Origin: DAOTXN01 sp034435435
GTDB lineage: Bacteria; Chloroflexota; Anaerolineae; S140-20
Length of the DNA: 63,388 nucleotides
Direction of reading: 5' to 3'
Assembly: GCA_034435435.1 (NCBI GenBank)
Contig: DAOTXN010000053.1
Coordinates: 1-63,388 of the forward strand
Part shown: piece after piece, positions 24,232 through 32,671 of the stretch
How positions within the stretch are numbered: position 1 is the stretch's first letter
How the letters are laid out: every line of letters begins with the position of its first letter
Translations under genes and position numbers: made by a program
Notes under the pieces: model-generated
Told to the model about the DNA's origin: nothing
Databases searched by the model: none
What the model saw: only the letters and a program-made list of their open reading frames with translations

Positions 24232-24390
24232 TCACCGATGGATCGGGAGGTTTGAAACTTCCGCCCCACCGTCGTGCCATGTCTCGATCTCCACCCGCTC
24301 CACCGTCTCATTATCCGCCCCAAACCCAAACCGCGCCTCAAACCGCCGCCCCGCCAAAACCAGCGGCAGCCAATAGCGCCCGTCGTCCCC
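24232..24390 (-). pseudogene. Open C-terminal fragment of a lost gene
   Basis: Between a TAG and a TGA, one minus-strand frame reads 52 sense codons that look like real protein (for example YWLPLVLAGRRFEARFGFGA, then ETWHDG). It has no start codon and no ribosome-binding site, so it is probably the 3' remnant of a gene. The family is not recognised. The rest of the 362-bp gap between the DUF3467 gene and the methyltransferase shows nothing else. Confidence 0.35.
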
Positions 24391-24462
24391 CTATACCCCA
24401 ACCCCCGGTCCGGCGCAATCCGCAGCGTTGCGGGATTCCCGCGAACGGGGTACACTTGACGT

Positions 24463-25233
24463 ATGCCCAGGCGGGTCAATTACGACGCGATTGCAGCCAC
24501 ATACAATCGTCGCTTTCAGGACGGCGGGACGCGAGGCGTGGCCGTCGCCCTGACGGCCCTGGCGCGCGAGCTGCGCCCAGAGCGGATTTTGGAGGTCGGC
24601 TGTGGCACCGGGCGTTGGCTGGCCGATCTGCGCGCCGTCACCGACCAGCTTTACGGCCTGGACCTGTCCGGCGGCATGCTGGCTCAGGCCCGCCAGCGGG
24701 ACGGTCGAATGCATCTGATCTGCGGGCGGGCCGAGCGGCTGCCGTTCCCGGCGGCCTCTTTCGACCTGGTATACTGTGTCAACGCCCTGCACCACTTTGA
24801 GGGTCAGCGTGATTTTGTGCGCGAGGCCCGCCGGCTGCTGCGACCGGGCGGCGCGTTGGCCGTAGTGGGTATGAACCCGCACGGCCGGCGTGACAGTTGG
24901 TACGTCTATCACTACTTTGACGGCGCGTACGACACCGACCTGGCCCGTTTTCCGGCGTGGGGCGCGGTACGCGGCTGGATGACGGAGGCGGGTTTCGAGC
25001 CGATAACGGGGCAGACGGTGGAACACATTCGCCGCGAAAGAGTGGGATGGACCGTGTTTGACGACCCTTTTCTCCGTCAAGACGCCACTTCACAGCTCAC
25101 CCTGCTGAGCGATGCCGCCTATGCCGCCGGCCTGGAACGCATCCGCGCAGCGCTACACGTCGCGCAAGCAAACGCAGAGGAGTTAGTTTTTCGGTCGGAT
25201 ATTGTGTTGGGGATGTTGGTCGGGCGAGTTTAG
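24463..25233 (+). CDS. Class I SAM-dependent methyltransferase
   Basis: A 256-residue Rossmann methyltransferase (Methyltransf_11/25 type). Motif I is ILEVGCGTGRWLADL (about residues 43-57), followed by the acidic loop LYGLDLSGGML, the post-I RAERLPFPAASFDLVYCVNALHHF and the post-III region ARRLLRPGGALAVVGMN. Substrate is unknown; the C-terminal cap (about 170-256) gives no hint. No Shine-Dalgarno is obvious before the ATG. Its 3' end overlaps that of the convergent HEAT-repeat gene by about 50 bp. Confidence 0.88.
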   Translation: MPRRVNYDAIAATYNRRFQDGGTRGVAVALTALARELRPERILEVGCGTGRWLADLRAVTDQLYGLDLSGGMLAQARQRDGRMHLICGRAERLPFPAASFDLVYCVNALHHFEGQRDFVREARRLLRPGGALAVVGMNPHGRRDSWYVYHYFDGAYDTDLARFPAWGAVRGWMTEAGFEPITGQTVEHIRRERVGWTVFDDPFLRQDATSQLTLLSDAAYAAGLERIRAALHVAQANAEELVFRSDIVLGMLVGRV

Positions 25234-26247
25234 AACGGCCCGCGCTCCGATCTCTCCCAGCGCCCGCGCCGCCGCCGCCCGCACGCGGCTGTCGGCGTCC
25301 GTCAATGCCCGGTTCAACGCCGGGACCGCGTTAGCGTCGCCCGCCTTGCCCAACGCTTCGGCCGCCGCCAGCCGCACCTCTGCCACAGGGTCTTGCAGCG
25401 CCACGACGAGGGGCTGGTCGCCATTCGGGGCGGGCCGCTCGGCTTGAAACGCCGCCCCCAGCGATTCACCGCCCGGCTCATTTCCCAATTGGCTCAACAC
25501 CTCGGCCGCCCGCGCCCGGATTCCCTGGTCGGGGTCGTCCAGCAGCGCGGTCAACTGTTGCACTGTGCGCTCATCAATCTCTTTGAGCGCCATCAGTTTC
25601 CAAAAGGCGCGCGGCGCTTCGTCGGCGGTGAGCGCGGCCCGCACGGCCCGGGCGTCGGCAATCTGCGCCAGCGCGTGCGTGGCCGCCGAGCGCACCCACT
25701 GTTGCTCTCCCTTGACCAGGCGGGTGAGCGGGAGAATCGCCTGTGGGTCGCCGATGTGCCCCAAGGCCCGCGCCGCCGCGCCGCTGATCCAGGGATCGGC
25801 GTGCTCCAACGCATCCAGCAGCATTTGAATAGCAATGCCGCCGATGGCCCCCAACGCCCTGGCGATGGCGTCGCGCACCTCTTCGGGCCAGTCGTTGTCG
25901 GGAGGGGCCAGCAAACGTTCCATCAGCGGGGCGACGGCTTGCTCGTCGCCGATTTGCCCCAAAGCGACGACGCAAGCTCGCCGCACCCAGATACTCGGGT
26001 CGTCCAGCGCAAAAACCAGAGCGTGCATCGCCGAGCGGTCGCCGATTTGCCCCAGCGCTTCGGCCGCCACGATGCGCACCCACTGATTTTTATCGTCCAG
26101 CGCAGCGATCAGCGATTGGACGGCCTGGGCATCCTTCAGCTCGCCCAAAGCCTGGGCCGCCTGCCAGCGCGTCTTCCACGGACGCGCCGCCAGGTCCGCC
26201 ACGTACACAGCGACTTGATCCTGCGCTGCGCTCCCTCCCCAGACCAT
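25183..26247 (-). CDS. HEAT-repeat (PBS-lyase-like) scaffold protein
   Basis: A 354-residue protein made of about ten 31-residue HEAT/PBS-lyase repeats with the consensus QWVRIVAAEALGQIGD, AVxxLxxALxD. Such solenoids bind partner proteins; in some bacteria they belong to phycobilin lyases or to chemosensory and phage-defence scaffolds, none of which is implied here. No signal peptide. A double ATG starts the frame (the second is used). The repeats from about 230 to 270 are less regular. Convergent with and overlapping the methyltransferase gene. Confidence 0.85.
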   Translation of the reverse strand: MVWGGSAAQDQVAVYVADLAARPWKTRWQAAQALGELKDAQAVQSLIAALDDKNQWVRIVAAEALGQIGDRSAMHALVFALDDPSIWVRRACVVALGQIGDEQAVAPLMERLLAPPDNDWPEEVRDAIARALGAIGGIAIQMLLDALEHADPWISGAAARALGHIGDPQAILPLTRLVKGEQQWVRSAATHALAQIADARAVRAALTADEAPRAFWKLMALKEIDERTVQQLTALLDDPDQGIRARAAEVLSQLGNEPGGESLGAAFQAERPAPNGDQPLVVALQDPVAEVRLAAAEALGKAGDANAVPALNRALTDADSRVRAAAARALGEIGARAVLNSPDQHPQHNIRPKN

Positions 26248-26257
26248 CACCGCTGCC

Positions 26258-26330
26258 TCCTGGAGAGACAGAGACCGGAGATAGAGGCAAATCCCCCCTC
26301 TCTACCTCTTCTCTCTATCCCCTCTCTATC
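26258..26330. repeat. GAGAGA/TCTCT low-complexity filler
   Basis: Purine-rich GGAGAGACAGAGACCGGAG followed by pyrimidine-rich TCTCTACCTCTTCTCTCTATC forms a long imperfect inverted repeat in the gap between the aminotransferase and HEAT genes. Confidence 0.5.
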
Positions 26331-26359
26331 CGAGCAAGATTTCGGTGTAAAACAGGGCG

Positions 26360-26403
26360 GAGGCCCCGCTTCAGCGGGGGTTTCCCGGCTAAAGCCAGGC
26401 CTC
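26360..26403. terminator. Nested hairpin downstream of the aminotransferase gene
   Basis: Outer arms GAGGCC/GGCCTC enclose CCCCGCTTCAGCGGGG. From memory, the same CCCCGCTTCAGCGGGG plus GGCTAAAGCC pair recurs in many Chloroflexota spacers. It lies 25 bp after the stop of the aminotransferase gene on the minus strand and may terminate it, though there is no T tract. Confidence 0.45.
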
Positions 26404-26427
26404 TGGCGACGCTTCACCAAGAACGGG

Positions 26428-27588
26428 CTACCCGTGGCGGCGCATAAAGCGGGCCATGCGCTCCAGCGCCTCCTCGATCTGTGCATAGGCGGTGGCGTAG
26501 GAGCAGCGCACGAAACCCTTGCCGCTTGGTCCAAAGGCGCTGCCCGGCACCACGGCCACCCGTTCCTCCTGTAACAGCGTCTCGGCAAAGGTCTCATCAT
26601 CCATACCGGTGACGGCGATAGACGGGAAGGCGTAAAACGCGCCCTGCGGCTCGAAACAGGTCAGGCCGATCTCGTTCAGGCCGTTCACGATGAGCTGCCG
26701 CCGCCGGTTGTAGCGGGCCGTCATTTCTAAAACGGCGTCTTCGGCCTCGGTCATGGCGGCCAGCGCCGCGCGTTGGCCCACGGTGGGCGCCGACATGATC
26801 AGATATTGATGCACCTTGCGCATGGCGGCCAACAGATCGGCCGGTCCCAGCGCATAACCCACGCGAAAACCGGTCATGGCGTAGGCCTTGGAAAAGCCCT
26901 GCAACACGACCGTGCGCTCGCGCATGCCCGGCAGCGAGCTGAAGCAGGTATGCTGCACCCCGTAGACCAGCCGGTCGTAGATTTCGTCGGAAAAGACCAG
27001 CAGATCGTGTTCCTCGGCCAATTGGGCGATCTCGGCCATGCGCTGGCGGCCCAGCACGGCCCCGGTGGGGTTGTTGGGATAGCCAATGAGCAGGGCCTTG
27101 GTGCGCGGGGTGAGGGCCGCCCGCAGCGTCGCCGCTGTGACTTGAAAATTCTCTTCCACCGTGGTGGGCACGCTCACCGGCGCGCCGCCCGCCAGCGTGA
27201 CGCCTGGGATGTAGGAGACAAAGCACGGCTCGGGCACGATGACTTCATCGCCGGGGTCCAGCGCCGCCGCCAGCGCCAGGTACAGCGCCTCCGACACGCC
27301 CACCGTGACCAGGATTTCGGTCTCCGGGTCGTAGCGCACGCCGTAGAGCCGCTCCACGTTGTCGGCGATGGCCCGGCGCAACTCGACGATGCCCGAATTG
27401 GAGGTATAGTGCACGTCGCCTGTCGCCACGGCCTGCGCCGCGGCCCGACTGGCGGCCTCGGGCGCGTTAAAGTCCGGCTCGCCAATGCCCAGGCTGATCA
27501 CGTCGTCCATCGTCGCGGCGATGTCAAAAAAGCGCCGAATGCCCGATGGAGGGATGGACTGTATCCGTTGGGAGGTAAAATTGCGCAT
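26428..27588 (-). CDS. Class I/II aminotransferase (PLP)
   Basis: A 386-residue fold-type I aminotransferase of the aspartate/aromatic (AspC, PatA-like) group. It has SLGIGEPDFNAPE near residue 33, YTSNSGIVELRRAIA, the cofactor site GYPNNPTGAVL, FSDEIYDRLVYG (PLP Asp/Tyr) and the Schiff-base lysine in QGFSKAYAMTGFRVGYA. The carboxylate-binding Arg is in VRCSYATAY. The amino donor cannot be deduced; such enzymes often act in Asp, Lys or aromatic amino-acid pathways. A TyrA-like gene lies 4 kb upstream on the same strand. The start MRNFTSQRIQSIPPSGIR is family-typical. Confidence 0.92.
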   Translation of the reverse strand: MRNFTSQRIQSIPPSGIRRFFDIAATMDDVISLGIGEPDFNAPEAASRAAAQAVATGDVHYTSNSGIVELRRAIADNVERLYGVRYDPETEILVTVGVSEALYLALAAALDPGDEVIVPEPCFVSYIPGVTLAGGAPVSVPTTVEENFQVTAATLRAALTPRTKALLIGYPNNPTGAVLGRQRMAEIAQLAEEHDLLVFSDEIYDRLVYGVQHTCFSSLPGMRERTVVLQGFSKAYAMTGFRVGYALGPADLLAAMRKVHQYLIMSAPTVGQRAALAAMTEAEDAVLEMTARYNRRRQLIVNGLNEIGLTCFEPQGAFYAFPSIAVTGMDDETFAETLLQEERVAVVPGSAFGPSGKGFVRCSYATAYAQIEEALERMARFMRRHG

Positions 27589-27594
27589 TGTTCT

Positions 27595-27813
27595 CTATTC
27601 TCCTTTGTGCTCACACGTCCACTCTTGCGTGGATTCGTTGTACAACAGTTCAAACTGCGCGCCGCCGGGAGTAGTAACCCAAAATCCAGGCCCCTCGGGC
27701 GCCCGCCATTGCTTCAAAACCTGTTCAACCTTATATCTGCGCCCCTGCCACACAAAAGCAACCGGGCGTTCGGCATAGGCATAACCGGAGTAACATTCGA
27801 CCAGCAAACTCAT
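27595..27813 (-). CDS. Small conserved protein (DUF6504-like)
   Basis: A 72-residue protein: VECYSGYAYAERPVAFVWQG, then KQWRAPEGPGFWVTTPGG and FELLYNESTQEWTC. This beta-rich pattern (SGxxYAERPxxFxWxG...W) is common in Chloroflexota and Actinobacteria next to DNA-polymerase or amino-acid genes and resembles DUF6504. Function unknown. Its ATG overlaps the gatA stop codon (ATGA), implying translational coupling, and the aminotransferase gene follows after six bases. Confidence 0.6.
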   Translation of the reverse strand: MSLLVECYSGYAYAERPVAFVWQGRRYKVEQVLKQWRAPEGPGFWVTTPGGAQFELLYNESTQEWTCEHKGE

Positions 27814-29270
27814 AGCGGCGGCCTCCAGCGATGCCAGTCGGTGGCCTGTTCGTAGGTGTGGGCCACGCGGAAAACCAATTCTTCGCCAAAGGCGGGCCCC
27901 ATCAGTTGCAGGCCGACCGGCAAGCCCTGCTCGTCAAAACCACAGGGCAGGCTCAGTCCGCCAATGCCGGCCAGGTTCACCGCCAGGGTAAACACGTCGG
28001 CCAGGTACATTTCCAGCGGGTTGTCCACCTTTTCGCCGATTTTAAAGGCGGTGGTCGGCGTGGTTGGCGCGGCGATGACGTCTACCTGCTCAAAGGCGGC
28101 GTCGAAATCGGCTTTGATAAGCGTGCGCGCTTTTTGCGCTTTGAGATAGTAGGCGTCGTAGTAGCCGGCGCTGAGAGCATAAGTGCCCAGCATAATGCGG
28201 CGTTTGACCTCGGGGCCAAAGCCATGGCCGCGACTCTGACGATACACTTCCTTGAAGCCTTGGGCCGGGACGCGATAGCCGTAACGCACGCCGTCAAAGC
28301 GGGCCAGGTTGGCGCTGGCCTCGGCGGGGGCGATCAGATAGTACACCGGCAAGGCATAGTCGGTGTGCGGCAGGCTGACCTGGCGCACCTCGGCCCCCAA
28401 ATCGGACAATTGGTCCACGGCCGCTCGCACGCTCGCTTCGACTTGAGGCTGCATGCCGGGGATAAAGTATTCTCGCGGTATCCCCACTCGCACGCCTCTC
28501 AAATTCGTTTCTCTTTGTAATTCACTGTTGTAATCCGGAGCGGGCGTGTCTATCGAGGTCGCATCATGCGGGTCGTACCCAGCGATGACGCTCAGCAGCG
28601 TGGCGGCGTCGGCCACGCTGCGCCCAAAACAACCAATCTGGTCCAGCGACGAAGCAAAGGCCACCAGCCCGTAGCGGCTGACGCGCCCGTAGCTGGGCTT
28701 GACGCCCACCACGCCGCAAAAGGCGGCCGGCTGGCGCACGCTGCCGCCTGTGTCCGAGCCGAGCGCCCCCAGGCACATCCCGGCGGCGACGGCGGCGGCG
28801 CTGCCCCCGCTGCTGCCGCCAGGCACGCGCCCCAAATCCCAGGGGTTGTGCGTGGGAAAAAAGGCCGAATTTTCGGTGCTGGAGCCCATGGCAAATTCGT
28901 CAGTGTTGGTCTTGCCCAGAATGACGGCCCCGGCGGCCTTGAGACGTTGGACCACAGTGGCGTCGTAAGGCGGGACAAAATGCTCCAGGATGCGCGAGCC
29001 GCACGTCGTGGGGATGCCTCGGGTGCAGATAATATCCTTGATGGCGAGAGGAATGCCTAACAGCGGTCCGCGCTCGCCCTGCGCCCGCCGCGCGTCGGCG
29101 GCGCGGGCTTGCTCCAGTGCGTCGTCGAGCGTCAGGGTGAGATAGGCCCGCACGTCATTGTCCACGGCCAGGATGCGCTCGATGAGCGCCTCGGTCAGTT
29201 CGACCGATGTGATCTCACCAGTATTGAGTTTCTGGCGCGCTTCCTGGAGGGTGAGCTGGTGCAGTGTCAT
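27810..29270 (-). CDS. gatA: Asp/Glu-tRNA amidotransferase subunit A
   Basis: The 486-residue amidase subunit of GatCAB, which frees ammonia from glutamine to convert Glu-tRNA(Gln) or Asp-tRNA(Asn). The Lys-Ser-Ser triad is visible in PLAIKDIICTRG, VPGGSSGGSAAAVAAG and LGSDTGGSVRQPAAFCG. Length and C-terminal end (LQLMGPAFGEELVFRVAHTY) are normal. gatC is directly upstream; gatB is not in the window. No strong Shine-Dalgarno is seen before the ATG. Member of a long minus-strand run from the M50 gene to the aminotransferase. Confidence 0.97.
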   Translation of the reverse strand: MTLHQLTLQEARQKLNTGEITSVELTEALIERILAVDNDVRAYLTLTLDDALEQARAADARRAQGERGPLLGIPLAIKDIICTRGIPTTCGSRILEHFVPPYDATVVQRLKAAGAVILGKTNTDEFAMGSSTENSAFFPTHNPWDLGRVPGGSSGGSAAAVAAGMCLGALGSDTGGSVRQPAAFCGVVGVKPSYGRVSRYGLVAFASSLDQIGCFGRSVADAATLLSVIAGYDPHDATSIDTPAPDYNSELQRETNLRGVRVGIPREYFIPGMQPQVEASVRAAVDQLSDLGAEVRQVSLPHTDYALPVYYLIAPAEASANLARFDGVRYGYRVPAQGFKEVYRQSRGHGFGPEVKRRIMLGTYALSAGYYDAYYLKAQKARTLIKADFDAAFEQVDVIAAPTTPTTAFKIGEKVDNPLEMYLADVFTLAVNLAGIGGLSLPCGFDEQGLPVGLQLMGPAFGEELVFRVAHTYEQATDWHRWRPPL

Positions 29271-29297
29271 TCGCTAATTTCCCCATGTGTTGTCGTA

Positions 29298-29585
29298 TTA
29301 CTCTAACACAGCCTGCACGCGAAAGCAGCCATCGGCGTGGTCGGGCGCGTTGGCGAGAACGTCTTCCACGGTCATGGAGAGCGTTGGCGCATCGGCGCGC
29401 ATCACGTTGCGGGCCGGCAAGACTGTGGATGTGGGGAGGATGGCGGCGGTGTCCAGCGCCTGTAGCCGTTCGGCGTATTCCAACACCGCCGACAATTGCT
29501 CCTGATACAGGGTCGTCTCGGCTTCGGTCAGAGCCAGTCGGGCCAGCTCGGCGATGTGGGCGACCTGCTCGCGCGTGAGTCTCAT
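29298..29585 (-). CDS. gatC: Asp/Glu-tRNA amidotransferase subunit C
   Basis: The 95-residue linker subunit that wraps round GatA and GatB. MRLTREQVAHIAELARLALTE is the family signature, followed by LSAVLEYAERLQALDTA and the C-terminal DHADGCFRVQAVLE, which matches the usual GDCFxVPxVLE ending. GAGGTG precedes the ATG. It lies three bases downstream of the ABC-2 permease gene, so expression may be linked to the cell-surface polysaccharide genes upstream, an unusual arrangement. Confidence 0.95.
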   Translation of the reverse strand: MRLTREQVAHIAELARLALTEAETTLYQEQLSAVLEYAERLQALDTAAILPTSTVLPARNVMRADAPTLSMTVEDVLANAPDHADGCFRVQAVLE

Positions 29586-29588
29586 TGT

Positions 29589-30416
29589 CTACACCTCTTC
29601 GCCAAAGATGGGGCTGTAGCGGAGAAAAATGAGATAGCCCACGACCAGGAACAAGATGGCCGTGGCAGCCGTGCGCATGAAAAAGTCAATGCCGGGCTGT
29701 GCGCCGTAATAGAGCACATCCCGATAGGAAGAGATGATCGAGGCCATCGGGTTCACGATACGCCACAGGCGTTGCACGTCGTAGCCGCTCAGCGCCAGGC
29801 TGCCGATGTGCCAGCCGCCCCGCCCTATTTCTTCGATGGGATAAAAGATAGGGGTCATGAAAAACCAAGCCAACATGACCACTTCCATCACGATTTGCGT
29901 GTCGCGGTAAAAGACGTTCACCGTAGCCAGGATGAACGAGATGCCCAGCGTGAACAGCAATTGCACAAACACCACGACTGGCAGAAACAACACCCACAGC
30001 GTAGGGGTTCTGCCCAATACCGCCGCCAGCACAAAATAGACCGGCAGAGCCAGCACATAGTTGACCAGGTTGGAAAGTACCACCGAGATGGGCAGTATTT
30101 CGCGGGGAAAGTAGACTTTTTTGATCAGGTGCGCGTTGCCCACGACGCTATTGGTAGCGCCGATCACCGACGTCGAAAAGAGATTCCAGGCCAAGATGCC
30201 ACTGAGCACAAAGGCTGGATACGCCGGAAGGGAGCTGCGGCTGGCCAACGCCTTGAACACAAACGTAAAAACCAGCATCATCAGCAGCGGATTCAGCAAC
30301 GACCACAGGATGCCCAGAGCCGAATTCTTGTAACGCACCTTGAGGTCGCGCAAGACCAGGTTGTAGATCAGCTCTCGAAAACTCCACAGCTCACGGGCGT
30401 GGGCCTTGAGATTCAT
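29589..30416 (-). CDS. ABC-2 polysaccharide export permease (Wzm/TagG type)
   Basis: A 275-residue inner-membrane permease with six predicted helices. The N-terminal LWSFRELIYNLVLRDLKVRYKNSALGILWSLLNPL is diagnostic for ABC-2 permeases of O-antigen, teichoic acid or capsule export, and VFYRDTQIVMEVVMLAWFFMTPIFYPIE is the conserved central segment. I chose the internal ATG (MNLKAHARELW) because it overlaps the glycosyltransferase stop and starts the domain; the longer frame is translated repeat of the upstream gene. The ATPase partner (Wzt/TagH) is not adjacent, which is unusual. Confidence 0.92.
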   Translation of the reverse strand: MNLKAHARELWSFRELIYNLVLRDLKVRYKNSALGILWSLLNPLLMMLVFTFVFKALASRSSLPAYPAFVLSGILAWNLFSTSVIGATNSVVGNAHLIKKVYFPREILPISVVLSNLVNYVLALPVYFVLAAVLGRTPTLWVLFLPVVVFVQLLFTLGISFILATVNVFYRDTQIVMEVVMLAWFFMTPIFYPIEEIGRGGWHIGSLALSGYDVQRLWRIVNPMASIISSYRDVLYYGAQPGIDFFMRTAATAILFLVVGYLIFLRYSPIFGEEV

Positions 30417-31672
30417 GGTTGTTCGCCTTTTTCCCCGCCGGAGGGGTTCGCCGCTAATGTGGGTCGCAGGGGTTCGACTGCCGCCGGCTGGAGCAACTGC
30501 TCGTATATCGAGAGAATGTGTTGCCCGGCCTGATCCCAGGCATAGCGTTCGGCGACCCGCTGGCGGGCGCGCTGTCCTAGCGAACAGGCCCAAGCCGGGT
30601 CGCTCAACACCGATTGAAGGGCGTTGGCCAGGGCCAGCGGATTGCCTGGCTCCGCGTACACCCCCACCCCACCCAAGAATTCGCGGCTGACCGGCACGTC
30701 GAAAGCGACCGTGGGCATGGCCATAGCCATATAGTTCAGAATCTTGCCGCTGCCCTCGGTGGCCGACATTTTGGGCGCGACGGCCACATCACCCAACGCC
30801 AGATGTTCCGGGGCGCGTTCGTAGGGTATCTGCCCGGTAAACGTGACCCAGCCCTCCAGTCCCAAGTCGGAGGCCATATTTCGGTAGTGGGCCACGCTGG
30901 GATAGCCCATGATCAAAAAGTGGGTGTTCGCGTCACGACGACGCAATTCAACTGCGGCCTGTAAAAGTTTGTCTATTCCCTGGTATTCGGTCAGCAGACC
31001 CAAATACGCCACCACCGGCCGCTCTGGCGGGATACCTAGCGCGGTCTTCCAGGCGGCCCGTTGTTCCGGGTGGAGTAGGCCAGGGCGGAAAAAATCCAGA
31101 CTGACGGCGTCGGGCACAGGATGGATGCGCCGTGGGTCCACACTAAACTCGCGTTCCAACAAGTCGGCGGCGTGGCGCGAGCTGGTGAGGATGGCCCTTG
31201 CGCGCCGATTGATGCGCGTTTCCAGCCAGCGCAGCGGTCTGTACCACGGCCCATCGGGACTGAGAAAGTGGTGGTCCACCATCTCGGCGGTCAGGCTGCC
31301 TTGAAAATCGAACACCAGCGGGACGCGGCGCAATTTCGCCAGCACGCTGCCGATGAGCGCCCCTTCGTGCAAGTGGGCGTGGATTAGATCGAAGCGCCGG
31401 CGCAAGACTAGTTTGAGCGAGGTCCACGCAAGCAACACGTCAAAGCCGACCTTGTGGCGCGAGGAGCCAACTTCGTACTCTGCGCGCCAGGGCACCGGGC
31501 GTGTGCGCGCAATTTCCAGGTCGGGTAGGTCGCGCCCTTTGTAATACGTGACGATGGTGACGTGCTGACCCAGCTTGTGCAGGATGCGCGCCTCTTCCAA
31601 GATGCGCACGTGGCAGCCATAGTCGGCGAAAAAGGAGGTTGGCGCGATCATTAGAATGCGAAAAGGAGACAT
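30413..31672 (-). CDS. Family 4-type glycosyltransferase
   Basis: A 419-residue GT-B glycosyltransferase. The acceptor half starts ILMIAPTSFFADYGCHVRI and has FDLIHAHLHEGALIGSVLAK; the donor half starts RPVVAYLGLLTEYQGIDKLL and carries the sugar-nucleotide site APKMSATEGSGKILNYMAMAMPTVAFD (EGxxxKILxYMA), characteristic of GT4. Sugar unknown. It is sandwiched between the TyrA-like gene (1-bp overlap) and the export permease (4-bp overlap), so it probably builds a cell-surface glycan or glycolipid exported by the latter. Confidence 0.92.
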   Translation of the reverse strand: MSPFRILMIAPTSFFADYGCHVRILEEARILHKLGQHVTIVTYYKGRDLPDLEIARTRPVPWRAEYEVGSSRHKVGFDVLLAWTSLKLVLRRRFDLIHAHLHEGALIGSVLAKLRRVPLVFDFQGSLTAEMVDHHFLSPDGPWYRPLRWLETRINRRARAILTSSRHAADLLEREFSVDPRRIHPVPDAVSLDFFRPGLLHPEQRAAWKTALGIPPERPVVAYLGLLTEYQGIDKLLQAAVELRRRDANTHFLIMGYPSVAHYRNMASDLGLEGWVTFTGQIPYERAPEHLALGDVAVAPKMSATEGSGKILNYMAMAMPTVAFDVPVSREFLGGVGVYAEPGNPLALANALQSVLSDPAWACSLGQRARQRVAERYAWDQAGQHILSIYEQLLQPAAVEPLRPTLAANPSGGEKGEQP

Positions 31673-32670
31673 TAGTCCTCCTTGCGCCCCTGCTGCATCA
31701 ATCCCAGTCCCAGTGCATTACCCAACCCACCCAAGGCGCCGGGGAGGGCCAGCTCGCCCAATTCTTCAGCCCACTCGGCCAGAGCGCGGTCTTGTAGCCA
31801 TTGCTCGCGGATGGCATTGGCCTGTTCGAAGGCTTCTTCTAGTGCAGTGGCTTGTTTGACGCTCACCCACTGGCGCACCTGTGTCAAGTAGCGAATCGCT
31901 GCGTCGAGGCGCGGGAGCAGATGTGGCGCATTGAGCAGCGCCTGGGCGCGGTGAGTAGCGGCGTCGCCCGTGACCGGGGCGGTAGCCATGCCCAACACGT
32001 GGTCGGCCATCTTGCGCGCCTCTGACCAGCCGGGCGCGTTGCCCACGGCTTGCATCAGGGCCAGGCCGACCAGTATGGGTAAACCCTGCACAGCCGCCCG
32101 CATGCCGTCGTGCTCGACCGGATCGGCGAAAAAGGGTCGCGCTTCTAAAAGCACGGCCATATCGGCGACGCGCTTGACGGCCGTCGGCGGGGCGGCGGCG
32201 GGCGGGCAGAGGGTATAAAAAGCGCCCTGGAATAGATCGGCGCGGGCGGCCTCCAGCCCGTGCGGAACCGTCAGGTTATCCAACATTGCGGTGGGGTTCA
32301 GCAAGGGGTCGCCGCCCACGAAAGGAATGCCGTCGGGGAGGGTCTCGTCGGCCCAGGCCTGCACTGGTTCTTTGAGCGTGGCGGTGTCGGTGACGACGCA
32401 GCCCGGTTTCAGGTGCGGGCCAATGGCTTCGAACACCTCGCGCATGGCGGTGATGGGCGCGGCCACAACGACCAGGTCGGCGTCCTGGCAGGCGTCGGGC
32501 AGGCTGAATGTGCCCTCGTCTACCGCGCCCATTTTTTGGGCCAGCTTGTTTTTGGCGTGGTCGATGTCGTGGCCTGCCACGTGCAGTTCTTTGCCGCTGG
32601 CTTTGAGGCCCAATCCGATAGAGCCGCCAATCAGCCCCAGGCCAATGATAGTAATGCGTGGTTTGGTCAT
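31672..32670 (-). CDS. TyrA-like dehydrogenase with altered active site
   Basis: A 332-residue protein of the prephenate dehydrogenase fold. The NAD(P) loop is IIGLGLIGGSIGLGLKASG (residues 8-26). Two regions that carry catalytic residues in true TyrA proteins are changed: the D-x-G-S-x-K segment reads DTATLKEP (95-102, no Ser), and the HPMAG motif reads GGDPLLNPTAM (119-129, no His). The second, helical domain is retained (HDGMRAAVQGLPILVGLAL). It is thus probably a dehydrogenase for another substrate, or non-catalytic. Its neighbours are surface-glycan genes rather than aromatic amino-acid genes. Confidence 0.75.
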   Translation of the reverse strand: MTKPRITIIGLGLIGGSIGLGLKASGKELHVAGHDIDHAKNKLAQKMGAVDEGTFSLPDACQDADLVVVAAPITAMREVFEAIGPHLKPGCVVTDTATLKEPVQAWADETLPDGIPFVGGDPLLNPTAMLDNLTVPHGLEAARADLFQGAFYTLCPPAAAPPTAVKRVADMAVLLEARPFFADPVEHDGMRAAVQGLPILVGLALMQAVGNAPGWSEARKMADHVLGMATAPVTGDAATHRAQALLNAPHLLPRLDAAIRYLTQVRQWVSVKQATALEEAFEQANAIREQWLQDRALAEWAEELGELALPGALGGLGNALGLGLMQQGRKED

Positions 32671-32671
32671 A

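Noticed and set aside
24144..24479. 111-residue minus-strand gene before the methyltransferase
   Set aside because: Arg/Gly/Trp-rich composition of a shadow frame; another frame in the same stretch looks more protein-like and is listed as a remnant.
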